Notes: a model not told the origin generated them from the sequence alone. DNA of 64,000 nucleotides from G041228335 sp964580905 (GCA_964580905.1 CAZOLR010000007.1:9733-73732); one strand, 5' to 3'. Positions 9,353 through 18,362 are shown, counted from the first letter of the stretch. Made by a program: numbers and translations.

Positions 9353-10222
9353 TCATTCAGCGGCGTGGGCAGGTGCCGCGGCCATCAGCATGGAAAGGAT
9401 CCGGCCGATCACTTCCGCCTGTTTGCTGCGGGGCACCACCATATCCACCATGCCATGTTCTTCGAGGTATTCGGCGGTCTGAAAATCATCGGGAAGTTTT
9501 TCACGCACGGTTTCCTCGATCACGCGGCGTCCGGCAAAGCCGATAATGGCACCGGGCTCAGCGATCTGGATGTCCCCCAGCATGGCAAAAGATGCGGTGA
9601 CGCCGCCGGTGGTGGGGTGGGCAAGCAGGACCAGATAGGGCAAGCCTGCTGTCTTCATCTTGTTGACGGCAATAATCGTGCGTGGCAGTTGCATCAGCGA
9701 GAGTATGCCCTCCTGCATGCGGGCGCCACCGGTCGACGGGATGGTGATGAGCGCAGCCTTGCGGTCCAGCGCCTCTTCGGCGGCACGGAGGATCCCGTCG
9801 CCAACAGCCCGGCCCATGGACCCGCCCATGAAGCGGAAATCAAACGCGGCAATAACCACGGGGTTTCCCTTGATCGTTCCGGCGGCCACCATGATCGCGT
9901 CATTGAGGCCTGTTTTGGACCGGGTATCTTTGAGCCGGTCATTATATTTCTTGAGGTCGCGGAAATTTAGCGGATCGTCTTTCTTGCTTTCCAGTGAAAT
10001 GACTTCGGCTTTGCCACCGTCAAAAAGGAGCTGCATCCTGAGATGTGTTGCCATGGGCATATGCGCACCGCAGGTGTTGCAGGTGTTGTACTGTTCTTCA
10101 AATTCGCGGTGAAAGATCATCTGGCTGCAGGACGTGCATTTGATCCACATGTTTTCTCCGACGCTTTCCTGGTTAACCAGCGCCTTGATCTTTGGAAGGA
10201 CGGTTTTCTGAAGCCAGTTCAT
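9353..10222 (-). CDS. accD: Acetyl-CoA carboxylase carboxyltransferase subunit beta
   Basis: Beta subunit of the carboxyltransferase half of acetyl-CoA carboxylase, which moves carboxyl from biotin to acetyl-CoA to make malonyl-CoA for fatty acid synthesis. The N-terminal zinc ribbon is intact, with cysteines at 29, 32, 48 and 51. The carboxyltransferase core shows DFRFMGGSMGRAVG, STGGARMQEG, THPTTGG-type residues (AHPTTGGVTASFA) and IGFAGRRVIEETV. The length of 289 residues is standard. A strong GGAGG lies 11 bases before the ATG. The partner accA and the biotin subunits are not in the window. Confidence 0.96.
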   Translation of the reverse strand: MNWLQKTVLPKIKALVNQESVGENMWIKCTSCSQMIFHREFEEQYNTCNTCGAHMPMATHLRMQLLFDGGKAEVISLESKKDDPLNFRDLKKYNDRLKDTRSKTGLNDAIMVAAGTIKGNPVVIAAFDFRFMGGSMGRAVGDGILRAAEEALDRKAALITIPSTGGARMQEGILSLMQLPRTIIAVNKMKTAGLPYLVLLAHPTTGGVTASFAMLGDIQIAEPGAIIGFAGRRVIEETVREKLPDDFQTAEYLEEHGMVDMVVPRSKQAEVIGRILSMLMAAAPAHAAE

Positions 10223-10249
10223 CTCTAGTTTTCCTCCATCACACCTGTC

Positions 10250-11068
10250 TTATCCCTGCCTGACACATCCTTTGGCGAGTTCCGAGACAAGGGCAAGAAC
10301 CTCGCCTGCGGTTGTTGCGCCGGCACGGTTATTCTCATCCAGCGTTGAGGCCAGCGTGTCCACCGCAGCAGAGCCGACCACCACACCATCGGCATGCCGG
10401 GCCGCTTCATTCACCTGATCGGCGGTACGTATACCGAAACCAACCACGGCAGGAAGATCACTTGCTTTCCTGATCCGTGCCATGGCATCGCGGATACTGT
10501 CCCCGGATGCTGAGCGTGTCCCGGTTATCCCGGTGATAGATACATAATAAACGAAACCGCTTGAATTTGCCATCACTCGCGGCATGCGCGCCTCATCGGT
10601 TGTCGGGGTGATGAGGCGGATGAAATCAAGACCTGCTGACCTTGCCGGCAGGCACAACTCATCATCTTCTTCCGGCGGCAGATCCACCATGATCAGCCCG
10701 TCTACACCGGCGGTTTTGGCATCGGTGATGAACCGGTCCACGCCATAAATATAGATAGGGTTGTAATAGCCCATCAGTATCAGCGGCACTTCCGGATGCT
10801 TTGCCCGGAAGTCACGTGCCAGGGTGAGGATATCAGCCAGTTTAGTGCCGGCTTTGAGGGCACGCAAAGACGAGGCCTGAATGGACGGCCCGTCGGCCAT
10901 AGGGTCTGAAAACGGCATCCCCAGTTCAACAAAGTCAGCGCCATGATCCGGCAGTCCCATCAGGATTTCCCTTGAGGTTTGCAGATCAGGATCACCGCCG
11001 GTGATGAAAATACCAAGCACCGCGCGGTTTTCTTCCCGGGCGCTGGCAAAAGTTCTGGCGATACGCAT
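10250..11068 (-). CDS. trpA: Tryptophan synthase subunit alpha
   Basis: Alpha subunit of tryptophan synthase, which cleaves indole-3-glycerol phosphate and channels indole to the beta subunit. The catalytic residues match Glu48 (in DFVELGMPFSDP) and Asp59 (in ADGP). ILMGYYNPIYIYG and the phosphate-binding GFGIRTADQV are also clear. The ATG at 11068 was preferred to upstream in-frame starts because it forms a TGATG overlap with the trpB stop and gives the normal length of 272 residues. It lies between trpB and accD in the leftward operon. Confidence 0.96.
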   Translation of the reverse strand: MRIARTFASAREENRAVLGIFITGGDPDLQTSREILMGLPDHGADFVELGMPFSDPMADGPSIQASSLRALKAGTKLADILTLARDFRAKHPEVPLILMGYYNPIYIYGVDRFITDAKTAGVDGLIMVDLPPEEDDELCLPARSAGLDFIRLITPTTDEARMPRVMANSSGFVYYVSITGITGTRSASGDSIRDAMARIRKASDLPAVVGFGIRTADQVNEAARHADGVVVGSAAVDTLASTLDENNRAGATTAGEVLALVSELAKGCVRQG

Positions 11069-12291
11069 CAGAGTTTCCCTCTTGCTTCGAGCATTGGCAG
11101 CACGGCACCCAGATCCTTGTCGCCGCGGCCACACATATTCATGACAACAATCTGATCCTTATCCATCTTGCCGATCATGGTGGCAATAAAGGCCAGCGCA
11201 TGGGCAGGTTCAAGCGCGGGAATTATCCCTTCAAGGCGGGAGCAGAGCTGAAAATATTCGAGCGCTTCTTCATCGGTGGCGCTGACGTAATTGACACGGC
11301 CTGTTTCATGCAGCCAGGCATGCTCAGGCCCGATGCCGGGATAATCAAGGCCCGCCGAAATCGAATACGCATCCTTGATCTGGCCATCGTCATCCTGCAA
11401 GAGATAGGTCCGGTTTCCGTGCAGGACCCCGGGCCTGCCGCCGGTCAGTGAGGCGGCATGATCTCCGGTTTTGAGGCCCTTGCCCGCAGCCTCAACCCCG
11501 TAGATGGAAACATTCTCATCATCGAGGAAGGGATGGAACAGACCAAGGGCGTTGGAGCCGCCGCCAATACAGGCAACCAACGCATCCGGCAGTCGTCCGG
11601 TGGCTTCCATAATCTGTTGGCGTGCTTCGATGCCGATAATGGACTGAAAATCACGGACCATCGCAGGATAGGGATGCGGCCCTGCTGCCGTGCCGATAAT
11701 ATAGAAATGTGTTTCGGCGTGGGAAACCCAGTACCGCAAAGCTTCGTTCATCGCATCCTTGAGCGTCCCTGTGCCTGAGGTCACGGGGTGGACTTTAGCG
11801 CCGAGCAGACGCATGCGGTCCACGTTCGGTTTCTGTCTTTCGACGTCTTCGGCCCCCATGAAGACTTCACATTCCATGCCGAAGAGCGCACAGGCCGTGG
11901 CCGAGGCGACACCATGCTGGCCCGCACCGGTTTCAGCGATGATTTTTTTCTTACCCATTTTTCGAGCAAGAAGCGCCTGGCCGATAACATTGTTGATCTT
12001 GTGGGCGCCGGTATGGTTGAGCTCATCACGTTTCATATAGAGCCTGGCCCCGCCGAAATGTTCCGTGAGCCGCTCGGCAAAATACATGGCCGAAGGTCGC
12101 CCGATATAATGTTTACGGTAATAGTCGAGCTCATCCTGAAATTCGGCATCGGTAAGAGAATCTTTCCAGGCGTCTTCAACCTGCAGAATCAGGGGCATCA
12201 GCGTTTCCGCAACGAACCGGCCGCCATGAATGCCGAAACGTCCGTCTTCATCAGGTTGGTTGCGCCAGGAATTGGGCGATTGCTCATTCAT
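11068..12291 (-). CDS. trpB: Tryptophan synthase subunit beta
   Basis: PLP-dependent beta subunit of tryptophan synthase, joining indole and serine to make tryptophan. The PLP lysine is Lys98 in HTGAHKINN. The phosphate-binding loop GGGSNALG and the FGGRF-type opening (GIHGGRFVAETL) are present. The length of 407 residues is standard for the TrpB1 type that pairs with TrpA. It is coupled to trpA through TGATG and follows trpF by 18 bases. The trpFBA order without trpE, trpG, trpD or trpC is the usual split arrangement in alphaproteobacteria. Confidence 0.97.
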   Translation of the reverse strand: MNEQSPNSWRNQPDEDGRFGIHGGRFVAETLMPLILQVEDAWKDSLTDAEFQDELDYYRKHYIGRPSAMYFAERLTEHFGGARLYMKRDELNHTGAHKINNVIGQALLARKMGKKKIIAETGAGQHGVASATACALFGMECEVFMGAEDVERQKPNVDRMRLLGAKVHPVTSGTGTLKDAMNEALRYWVSHAETHFYIIGTAAGPHPYPAMVRDFQSIIGIEARQQIMEATGRLPDALVACIGGGSNALGLFHPFLDDENVSIYGVEAAGKGLKTGDHAASLTGGRPGVLHGNRTYLLQDDDGQIKDAYSISAGLDYPGIGPEHAWLHETGRVNYVSATDEEALEYFQLCSRLEGIIPALEPAHALAFIATMIGKMDKDQIVVMNMCGRGDKDLGAVLPMLEARGKL

Positions 12292-12309
12292 CAGGGCATC
12301 TCCGTGAGG

Positions 12310-12975
12310 TCAATCATCTGTCTCATCTGTTTTAGCCGAAAGCGCGGCAGAGACAAAGCGTTGAATAGCCGCATGATCCTTAATTCCCGGGGCGCTTTCC
12401 GTGCCGCTTGATACATCCACAGCCTCAGCCCCGCTGATCCGGATAGCATCGGCGACGGTCTCAGGTGTCAGCCCGCCCGCCAGCATCCATGGGGTGGTGC
12501 CGGTATAGTGCCGCATCAGGCCCCAGTCAAAGCGGTGCCCCGTCCCGCCGGGAAGGTCAGCATCGAGTGGCGCAGAATCAAAAAGCATCATATCGGCCGC
12601 ACCATCATAGGCCCGGGCGTTGATCAGGGTTTCAGGCCCTTCGACGCGGAAAGCCTTCATCACCGGGATCCCGAACCGGTCACGGATAGAGGCGACGTCC
12701 TCAGGGGGTTCACTGCCGTGGCACTGGATCATGTCAGGCTGTGCGGATGCCACAATCGCCTCAATCCGGGCCGGGTCAGCGTTCACGACCAGCGCCACCA
12801 GTTGAGGCGCATTATGTATCTTTTTGGTCTGTGCACGAAGTGTCCGGGCGGTCTCATAGCTGATATGCCGGGGAGATTTCTCAAAAAAAACCATGCCGGC
12901 CCACTGGCCTCCTGCCCGGGCAACACAACTCAGATCTTCTGGTGTCCGAATACCGCAGATTTTGGTTCTGGCCAT
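12310..12975 (-). CDS. trpF: Phosphoribosylanthranilate isomerase
   Basis: TIM-barrel isomerase that converts N-(5-phosphoribosyl)anthranilate into the CdRP substrate of TrpC. The KICGIR motif places the general-base cysteine at residue 7, and MMLFDSAP supplies the catalytic aspartate. PWMLAGGLTPETV and AVDVSSGTESAPGIKD are the phosphate-binding loops. The length of 221 residues is slightly long but normal. It starts 10 bases after the lapA stop and is followed by trpB, so it belongs to one leftward operon. Confidence 0.96.
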   Translation of the reverse strand: MARTKICGIRTPEDLSCVARAGGQWAGMVFFEKSPRHISYETARTLRAQTKKIHNAPQLVALVVNADPARIEAIVASAQPDMIQCHGSEPPEDVASIRDRFGIPVMKAFRVEGPETLINARAYDGAADMMLFDSAPLDADLPGGTGHRFDWGLMRHYTGTTPWMLAGGLTPETVADAIRISGAEAVDVSSGTESAPGIKDHAAIQRFVSAALSAKTDETDD

Positions 12976-12984
12976 GGTAACTGC

Positions 12985-13326
12985 CTAAAGCCGGGGGGGA
13001 GGAAGGGCAGATTGTGCCGGATCAGTTGTGTCGTTTTCCCGTTGCTTTTCTGCCATGGTGTTCATCTTCCTCGACAAACGGTGTCTTTCAAGACCGCTGG
13101 CGGCAAGCGGGATGAGCATGGCTGATGCGCCGAGGAGCAGGCCTGTGGCAAGGCCGCCGATACCAACAACCCATAACGGGACCACAAGACGCGTTTCAAG
13201 GGGCCATAAACCCAGCGAGGCCGAATCGGAATTGCTGATGGTGAACAGGATCGTGAATACGATCACCGCAAGTGTCAGGGCTGAGCCAAGCAATCTGCCG
13301 ATAAACTTGAAAATGGAAAACTCCAC
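12985..13326 (-). CDS. LapA-domain small inner-membrane protein
   Basis: Protein of 113 residues with two predicted membrane segments (about residues 11-33 and 46-68) and a short charged cytosolic tail ending in a proline run. The SNSDSASLGLWPL segment between them matches the LapA/DUF1049 family. In enterics LapA works with LapB in lipopolysaccharide assembly. In alphaproteobacteria a LapA-domain gene is regularly found between ihfB and trpF, as here. The start is GTG at 13326 with an AGGTG-like site about 11 bases upstream. Family assignment is firm; function in this organism is inferred, and no lapB is present. Confidence 0.8.
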   Translation of the reverse strand: MEFSIFKFIGRLLGSALTLAVIVFTILFTISNSDSASLGLWPLETRLVVPLWVVGIGGLATGLLLGASAMLIPLAASGLERHRLSRKMNTMAEKQRENDTTDPAQSALPPPRL

Positions 13327-13353
13327 ATCGTCTGGATCACCTGAAAAGGAGAT

Positions 13354-13632
13354 CTACTGATTGAGGCGCTCACGCATCCCTTTCCCCATTTTGAAGAAAG
13401 GGACATTTTTTGCTTCAACGTCAACGCTTTCACCTGTCCGGGGGTTACGTCCACGTCGGGCATCGCGGTGGCGAACGGAAAAAGCACCAAATCCGCGTAA
13501 TTCCACCCGGTCACCACGGGCAAGGGCTTCGGAAATCGTATCGAAGAAACAGTTAACTATGCGTTCGACGTCCTGATAATACAGATTATCGTATTTTTCC
13601 GCGAGAACGGCGATCAATTCAGATTTTGTCAT
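13354..13632 (-). CDS. ihfB: Integration host factor subunit beta
   Basis: DNA-bending nucleoid protein of the HU/IHF family, working as a heterodimer with IhfA in transcription, recombination and replication. The signature GRNPRTGESVDVEAKNVPFFK is complete apart from normal family variation, and VELRGFGAF precedes it. The length is 92 residues from the ATG at 13632. That start was chosen because GGAGG sits 7 bases upstream and the conserved MTKSEL N-terminus begins there; a TTG four codons earlier would lie over the ribosome-binding site. Position directly after rpsA is conserved across Proteobacteria. IhfA is not in the window. Confidence 0.95.
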   Translation of the reverse strand: MTKSELIAVLAEKYDNLYYQDVERIVNCFFDTISEALARGDRVELRGFGAFSVRHRDARRGRNPRTGESVDVEAKNVPFFKMGKGMRERLNQ

Positions 13633-13736
13633 CCCTACCTCCAATACGAGCAGGAATGATGATGCCCACTCCCCTTGTTTTTGTCAACTGTATCAACATC
13701 TTGTTAAGGGGGGTGGGCGTAATGTCAGGTCGCCTT

Positions 13737-15521
13737 TTATTCAGACGCCTCGCCGCTGTCTTCTTCTTTGGCGGCTTTGCTTTCCTTGGTGGTTTTGGCG
13801 GATGCTTTGTCCGAGGTCTCGCTGTCACGCTTTGCCAGCGCAGCACCAAGAATGTCCCCGAGGCTTGCGCCGCTGTCCGAAGATCCGAACTCGGCCATGG
13901 CCTGCTTTTCTTCCGCCATCTCACGTGCCTTGATCGACAGGTTCAGCTTGCGGGCTGAGGCATCGACCATGGTGATCTGGGCATCGACCTTTTCACCGAC
14001 GGCAAAGCGGTCAGGACGCTGTTCGCCGCGATCACGGGAAAGATCACTGCGGCGGATAAATCCGCTGACGCCTTCACCAACTTCAACTTCAAGCCCGCCA
14101 TCGGTAACGGCAGTGATCGAACAGGTGACGATATCGCCTTTCTTCATGTTGGAAAGTGATTCGCCAACCTGATCTTCGGTAAGCTGCTTGATGCCGAGGG
14201 AAATGCGTTCCTTGTCGACGTCAACTTCGAGCACCTTGGCCTTGACCATATCACCCTTTTTATAGGACTGAATGGCTTCATCCCCTGCCACATCCCAGGA
14301 TATGTCTGAAAGATGAACAAGCCCGTCAATTTCTTCATTGAGACCGATGAAGAGACCGAATTCGGTGATGTTGCGAACTTCACCTTCGATTTCATTGCCG
14401 GCAGCGTAAGTATCCTTGAAGGATTCCCAGGGGTTGGGGTTGCACTGCTTGAGGCCGAGTGAAATCCGGCGCTTCACGCTGTCAATGTCAAGAACCATGA
14501 CTTCGACTTCCTGGCTGGTTGAAACAATCTTGCCAGGGTGAACGTTTTTCTTTGTCCAGGACATTTCAGAAACATGGACAAGACCTTCAACGCCGTCGGA
14601 CAGTTCAACAAACGCGCCGTAGTCGGTGATGTTTGTCACACGGCCGGTCACCTTCGTGCCAATCTGGAAATTGGCCTGGGCGGCTTCCCATGGATCGGAC
14701 TGAAGTTGCTTCATGCCGAGCGAAATACGCTGGGTTTCCGTGTTGAAGCGGATCACCTGAACTTCGACGGTTTCACCAACCTGAAGAGCTTCCGACGGAT
14801 GATTGATCCGGCGCCATGCAATATCGGTCACATGAAGCAGACCATCGACCCCGCCAAGATCAACAAACGCACCATAATCGGTGATGTTCTTGACCACACC
14901 GCTCAGAACCTGACCTTCCTGAAGGTTGGAGACGAGCTCCGAACGTGCTTCGGCCCGTGATTCTTCGAGGACAGCGCGGCGTGATACCACGATATTGCCC
15001 CGCTTACGGTCGATCTTGAGAATCTGGAAAGGTTGCGGCGTTCCCATGAGCGGGCCAAGATCACGCACCGGGCGGATATCAACCTGGCTTCCGGGAAGGA
15101 AGGCGGTGGCGCCGTCAAGATCAACGGTAAAGCCGCCTTTGACTTTGCCGAAGATAACGCCGGTAACACGTTCCTGCTTCTCATGTGCGGTTTCAAGCGC
15201 TGCCCAGGCTTCTTCACGGCGCGCCTTCTCCCGGCTCAGCATGGCCTGACCGTTACGGTCTTCCATACGCTCGATATAGACTTCAACTTCGTCACCGACG
15301 GTGATCGATGGTTGCTGACCGGGCGGGGTAAATTCCTTGATCGGAACGCGGCCTTCTGATTTCAGGCCGACATCGATAATGACAGCGTCTTTGTCAACGG
15401 CAACAACTATTCCGCGGACAACGCTACCTTCGATAGTGATGGATTCATCAAAGCTCTCTGCCAGGAGGTCGGCAAAGTTTTCATTCATCGCACTGGCGAT
15501 GGCACTAGTGGTTTCAGTCAA
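13737..15521 (-). CDS. rpsA: 30S ribosomal protein S1
   Basis: Ribosomal protein S1, which binds mRNA 5' regions and brings them to the 30S subunit. Six S1 (OB-fold) repeats run from about residue 33 to 530. The best are repeats three to five, each with an ITDYGAFVDL- or ITEFGLFIGL-type core and a closing RISLGMKQL- or RISLGLKQC-type segment. A charged, Lys/Glu/Ser-rich tail of about 45 residues makes it 594 residues, longer than the 557 of E. coli. It starts 183 bases after cmk, leaving room for a structured leader, and is followed by ihfB after 104 bases. Confidence 0.97.
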   Translation of the reverse strand: MTETTSAIASAMNENFADLLAESFDESITIEGSVVRGIVVAVDKDAVIIDVGLKSEGRVPIKEFTPPGQQPSITVGDEVEVYIERMEDRNGQAMLSREKARREEAWAALETAHEKQERVTGVIFGKVKGGFTVDLDGATAFLPGSQVDIRPVRDLGPLMGTPQPFQILKIDRKRGNIVVSRRAVLEESRAEARSELVSNLQEGQVLSGVVKNITDYGAFVDLGGVDGLLHVTDIAWRRINHPSEALQVGETVEVQVIRFNTETQRISLGMKQLQSDPWEAAQANFQIGTKVTGRVTNITDYGAFVELSDGVEGLVHVSEMSWTKKNVHPGKIVSTSQEVEVMVLDIDSVKRRISLGLKQCNPNPWESFKDTYAAGNEIEGEVRNITEFGLFIGLNEEIDGLVHLSDISWDVAGDEAIQSYKKGDMVKAKVLEVDVDKERISLGIKQLTEDQVGESLSNMKKGDIVTCSITAVTDGGLEVEVGEGVSGFIRRSDLSRDRGEQRPDRFAVGEKVDAQITMVDASARKLNLSIKAREMAEEKQAMAEFGSSDSGASLGDILGAALAKRDSETSDKASAKTTKESKAAKEEDSGEASE

Positions 15522-15704
15522 AATTTTCTCCGTGTGGTGCCGTTTTAAGATTTCAGAAATTCTGAAACCCCGCCCTGGCTGGTTCAGGGTGCCCGTGGTG
15601 CCAAAGCTTGCCCTTACGGGCCACCAGGGATGCTCGGCTTTGCATATCCAGCATTCCTAAAGTTACGGGGTCTTCCAAAGCTTTGGTTTCAGAAGACGGG
15701 AATA
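15522..15704 (-). promoter_or_regulatory. Structured leader region between cmk and rpsA
   Basis: The stretch carries several inverted repeats when read leftward. CCAAAGCTTTGG lies at 15675-15686 inside a GTCTTC/GAAGAC outer pair. GCCCGT/ACGGGC pair across about 15591-15622. TTTCAGAA-A-TTCTGAAA lies at 15551-15567, about 30 bases before the rpsA start. No T-run follows any of them. They could form the rpsA 5' leader or a cmk terminator. Autogenous control of rpsA by S1 is known in enterics; whether this leader does the same is inference. Confidence 0.35.
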
Positions 15705-16337
15705 TCAACCCCCAAGGGCTGACAGCGCGAACGCAACCATCTCTTCTATGTTTTTTTCGCTTGTGTCAACAAAAATGGCATTTTCAGCCGGAATTAGCGG
15801 CGCATGGCTTCTGGTCCTGTCCCGGTGATCTCTTTCTTCAATCTGTCTTCTGACATCTTCAGGGCTGAGCTTGCTTCCTTCGGCCGCCAGTTCGTTATGG
15901 CGACGTCGGGCGCGGATATTGATATCCGCATCGACAAAGAATTTGGCATCGGCATCGGGCAGGACAACAGTGCCGATATCACGGCCATCGAGGATGGCGC
16001 CGGCTTTTCCGGCCGGGGGAGTCCGGGCAAACTGGCGCTGATAGTCTAGAAGCTGAGCGCGGACTTCAGGGTAGGCTGCTGCGACCGATGCCATCTGGCC
16101 GGTTTCCGCGCTTCTGAGCCCGGGATCCGCCAGCAGCGCCCTGTCCAGATCAGCCGCCATGGCAGCAGCAATTCCGGCGGTGACCTCCGATGCCGCATAG
16201 CCTTTCTTTAGCAGGCTGAGCCCGACGGCACGATAAAGTGAGCCGGTGTCGAGATAGGCAAGATCAAGCCGTTCGGCCAGATGCTTTGCCAGGGTTCCTT
16301 TGCCTGAGGCGGCTGTCCCGTCCACCGCGATAATCAT
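15705..16337 (-). CDS. cmk: Cytidylate kinase
   Basis: P-loop kinase that phosphorylates CMP and dCMP for nucleotide supply. The Walker A motif GTAASGKGT is at residues 7-15. DTGSLYRAVG is the CMP-binding segment, and LDGRDIGTVVLPDADAK is the signature of bacterial Cmk. The LID-like RRQIEERDHRDRTR and the C-terminal IFVDTSEKNIEEM complete the fold. The length of 210 residues is standard. Its ATG overlaps the aroA stop by four bases (ATGA), so translation is coupled. The aroA-cmk-rpsA order is widely conserved. Confidence 0.96.
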   Translation of the reverse strand: MIIAVDGTAASGKGTLAKHLAERLDLAYLDTGSLYRAVGLSLLKKGYAASEVTAGIAAAMAADLDRALLADPGLRSAETGQMASVAAAYPEVRAQLLDYQRQFARTPPAGKAGAILDGRDIGTVVLPDADAKFFVDADINIRARRRHNELAAEGSKLSPEDVRRQIEERDHRDRTRSHAPLIPAENAIFVDTSEKNIEEMVAFALSALGG

Positions 16338-17662
16338 GCGTCATGTGACCTGATGTCAGCCCCGATGCGGTTCATCATCTCCCTGAAGCCGGGAAAGCTG
16401 GTGGCGATGGTTTCGGTGCCTTCGACGGTAAGAGGCTGGTCTGCACGCTGGCCAAGAACAAGGAAAGACATGGCGATTCGATGATCATGGCAGGCATCGA
16501 CCGTAATGCCGCCGCTGATCTGGCCGGACCCTGTTACGGTCATGCTCTCTTTTGTGCTTGAAACAGTTGCCCCGGCACGTTTAAGCCCTTCTTCCATCAG
16601 CGCGATCCGGTCCGTTTCCTTTACCCGGAGCTCACCGATGCCGTCCATATGTGTGGTGCCTTCGGCAAAAGCGGCGGCAACTGAAAGCACCGGGTATTCA
16701 TCAATCATGGAGGCGGCGCGATCAGCGGGAACGTCAACACCCTTCAGGCGGGAGGATCGGACCGTTATATCAGCAACCGTCTCCCCGCCTTCGGTCCGTT
16801 GATTGGTGAGCGTGATATCGCCGCCCATTTCCATCAGGGTTTCAAAAAGCCCGAAGCGGAGGGAGTTTGTGCCAATCCCTGTCATCGTTATTTCCGAGCC
16901 TTCGGTGATAAGCGCGGCCACGGCAGGGAAGGCGGCGGATGACGGGTCCGCTGGCACCTCAATGTCTGCTGCGGTCAGCAGGCTATCCCCCCTGACCGAG
17001 ACTTCCATCCCGCCGTCTGCTGTCGGGCTTTCTTCTACCGGCACGCCAAAATGCCTCAACATCGCTTCGGTGTGATTGCGTGAAGGCCGCGGTTCGATGA
17101 CTTTTGTCTCCCCCCGTGCGGTGAGCCCAGCCAGCAGAACCGCTGATTTGATCTGCGCGGACGCATGGGGGCTTTCATAAGTGATACCCATGGGCTGGAG
17201 TAAACCTTCAATCATCAGCGGCAGGTATGTTCCTTCCCGGGCTGAAACCAGCGCACCCATTTTCTCAAGTGGTGTGGTCACCCGGGCCATTGGTCTTGAG
17301 GAAAGAGAGGCGTCTCCTGTGAACACGGCTTTTATCCCGCTTCCCGCGACAACCCCCATCAGCAGTCTTGCGCCCGTTCCCGAATTGCCGAGGTCCAGCG
17401 GGGCTTCCGGTTCATGAAATCCGCTCAGCCCGATACCATCGACAACCCAGATGCCGTCCTCGTCTTTTCTGATATGACCGCCAAGCTGTTGTAACGCTCT
17501 GGCCGTGGCAAGCACATCTTCGCCTTCGAGAAGGCCGCGTATTTTTGTCTGTCCCCGGGCCAGTGTCCCTAAAATGAGCGCACGGTGCGAGATGGATTTA
17601 TCGCCGGGGAGGGCTATGGTTCCACCAAGATGGTCTGCCCGATGGGAGATAAGAGCTGTCAT
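16334..17662 (-). CDS. aroA: 3-phosphoshikimate 1-carboxyvinyltransferase (EPSP synthase, class II-like)
   Basis: EPSP synthase, the sixth shikimate-pathway step, joining PEP and shikimate-3-phosphate. GDKSISHRA is near residue 20, GNSGTGARLLMG near 90, and SSRPMARVTTPLEKMGA follows. ASMIDEYPVLSVAAAFAEG, LRVKETDRIA and DHRIAMSFLV are also present. The sequence pattern resembles the CP4-type class II enzymes of alphaproteobacteria more than the E. coli type. A glycine, not the alanine of CP4, is found in the PEP-site loop, so no statement on glyphosate tolerance is possible. The ATG at 17662 (442 residues) has GAGGAAAT upstream; a TTG six codons earlier is less likely. Confidence 0.95.
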   Translation of the reverse strand: MTALISHRADHLGGTIALPGDKSISHRALILGTLARGQTKIRGLLEGEDVLATARALQQLGGHIRKDEDGIWVVDGIGLSGFHEPEAPLDLGNSGTGARLLMGVVAGSGIKAVFTGDASLSSRPMARVTTPLEKMGALVSAREGTYLPLMIEGLLQPMGITYESPHASAQIKSAVLLAGLTARGETKVIEPRPSRNHTEAMLRHFGVPVEESPTADGGMEVSVRGDSLLTAADIEVPADPSSAAFPAVAALITEGSEITMTGIGTNSLRFGLFETLMEMGGDITLTNQRTEGGETVADITVRSSRLKGVDVPADRAASMIDEYPVLSVAAAFAEGTTHMDGIGELRVKETDRIALMEEGLKRAGATVSSTKESMTVTGSGQISGGITVDACHDHRIAMSFLVLGQRADQPLTVEGTETIATSFPGFREMMNRIGADIRSHDA

Positions 17663-17823
17663 AACGGGGAATTTCCTCAAAACCGCGACGGATGGTGAGT
17701 TTTAGCACTGCATCAATGAAAAAATCAAATTATTGCTGGTGAAGATTTTTGCTTGACCTTGTTTGGATTTCTGAACAAAAGATCTTCATTAACAAATAAT
17801 CATCATTGTGTTCGGAGTTGTCG

Positions 17824-18222
17824 ATGGCATCGAAAAAACTGGGTACCAAGAGGCACTGCCAGTCCTGTGACGGAAAGTTCTACGATCTCAACAAGCCTGA
17901 AATAGTCTGCCCGTCCTGTGGCACGGTATTTGATCCTGAAGTCCTGCTGAAAAGCCGCCGGTCCAAACCGGTTGCTCCTGCCGCGGCATCAAAAGCCGAG
18001 ACTTCAGGCAAAAAAGCGATTGATTCGGATGAGCTGGATGACGATATCAATGAGGTCGATGATGACGCCGATACCGATGACAACATGCTCGACGATGACG
18101 CGGATCTGATTGTGGTCAAAGGCGATGATGACGACGACGAAGCGGTCACAGGTTCCGATGACGCCGATATTGACGTTGATCTTGACGACGACCAGGATGA
18201 CGATATCGAGGATGAGGAATAA
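17824..18222 (+). CDS. FYDLN acid domain protein (TIGR02300 family)
   Basis: Protein of 132 residues with an N-terminal zinc ribbon (cysteines 12, 15, 29 and 32) containing the family-naming GKFYDLN, and a C-terminal half made almost entirely of Asp/Glu runs. I recognise it as the TIGR02300/FYDLN acid family, found in alphaproteobacteria and usually next to aroA, as here. The function is unknown. The zinc ribbon plus acidic tail would fit a nucleic-acid- or polymerase-associated protein, but that is inference. The ATG at 17824 was chosen because the conserved MASKKLGTKR begins there. It is transcribed divergently from aroA and lies just before a tRNA gene. Confidence 0.88.
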   Translation: MASKKLGTKRHCQSCDGKFYDLNKPEIVCPSCGTVFDPEVLLKSRRSKPVAPAAASKAETSGKKAIDSDELDDDINEVDDDADTDDNMLDDDADLIVVKGDDDDDEAVTGSDDADIDVDLDDDQDDDIEDEE

Positions 18223-18265
18223 GTGTAAGCAATTTGCGCTTGCACTCTTACCGGGTTGCCGGTAA
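18222..18265 (+). other. Two tandem hairpins between FYDLN gene and tRNA
   Basis: AGTGTAAGC and GCTTGCACT (18222-18246) pair with one G-U around a 7-base loop, beginning at the last base of the FYDLN stop. TTACCGG-GTTG-CCGGTAA (18248-18265) follows as a perfect 7-bp stem. Neither has a T-run. They may end the FYDLN transcript or serve as processing sites before the tRNA. Confidence 0.4.
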
Positions 18266-18286
18266 AACCCTCACATAATTTGGAAC

Positions 18287-18362
<76 letters not shown>

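Noticed and set aside
9200..9970. Rightward open frame of 256 codons across folC and accD
   Set aside because: Antisense to two strongly conserved genes and without ribosome-binding site or motif.
17880..18245. Ser-rich leftward frame
   Set aside because: It is the antisense reading of the Asp/Glu codons in the FYDLN acidic tail (GAT/GAC give ATC/GTC or TCA/TCG-type codons in other frames), so the Ser runs are an artefact.
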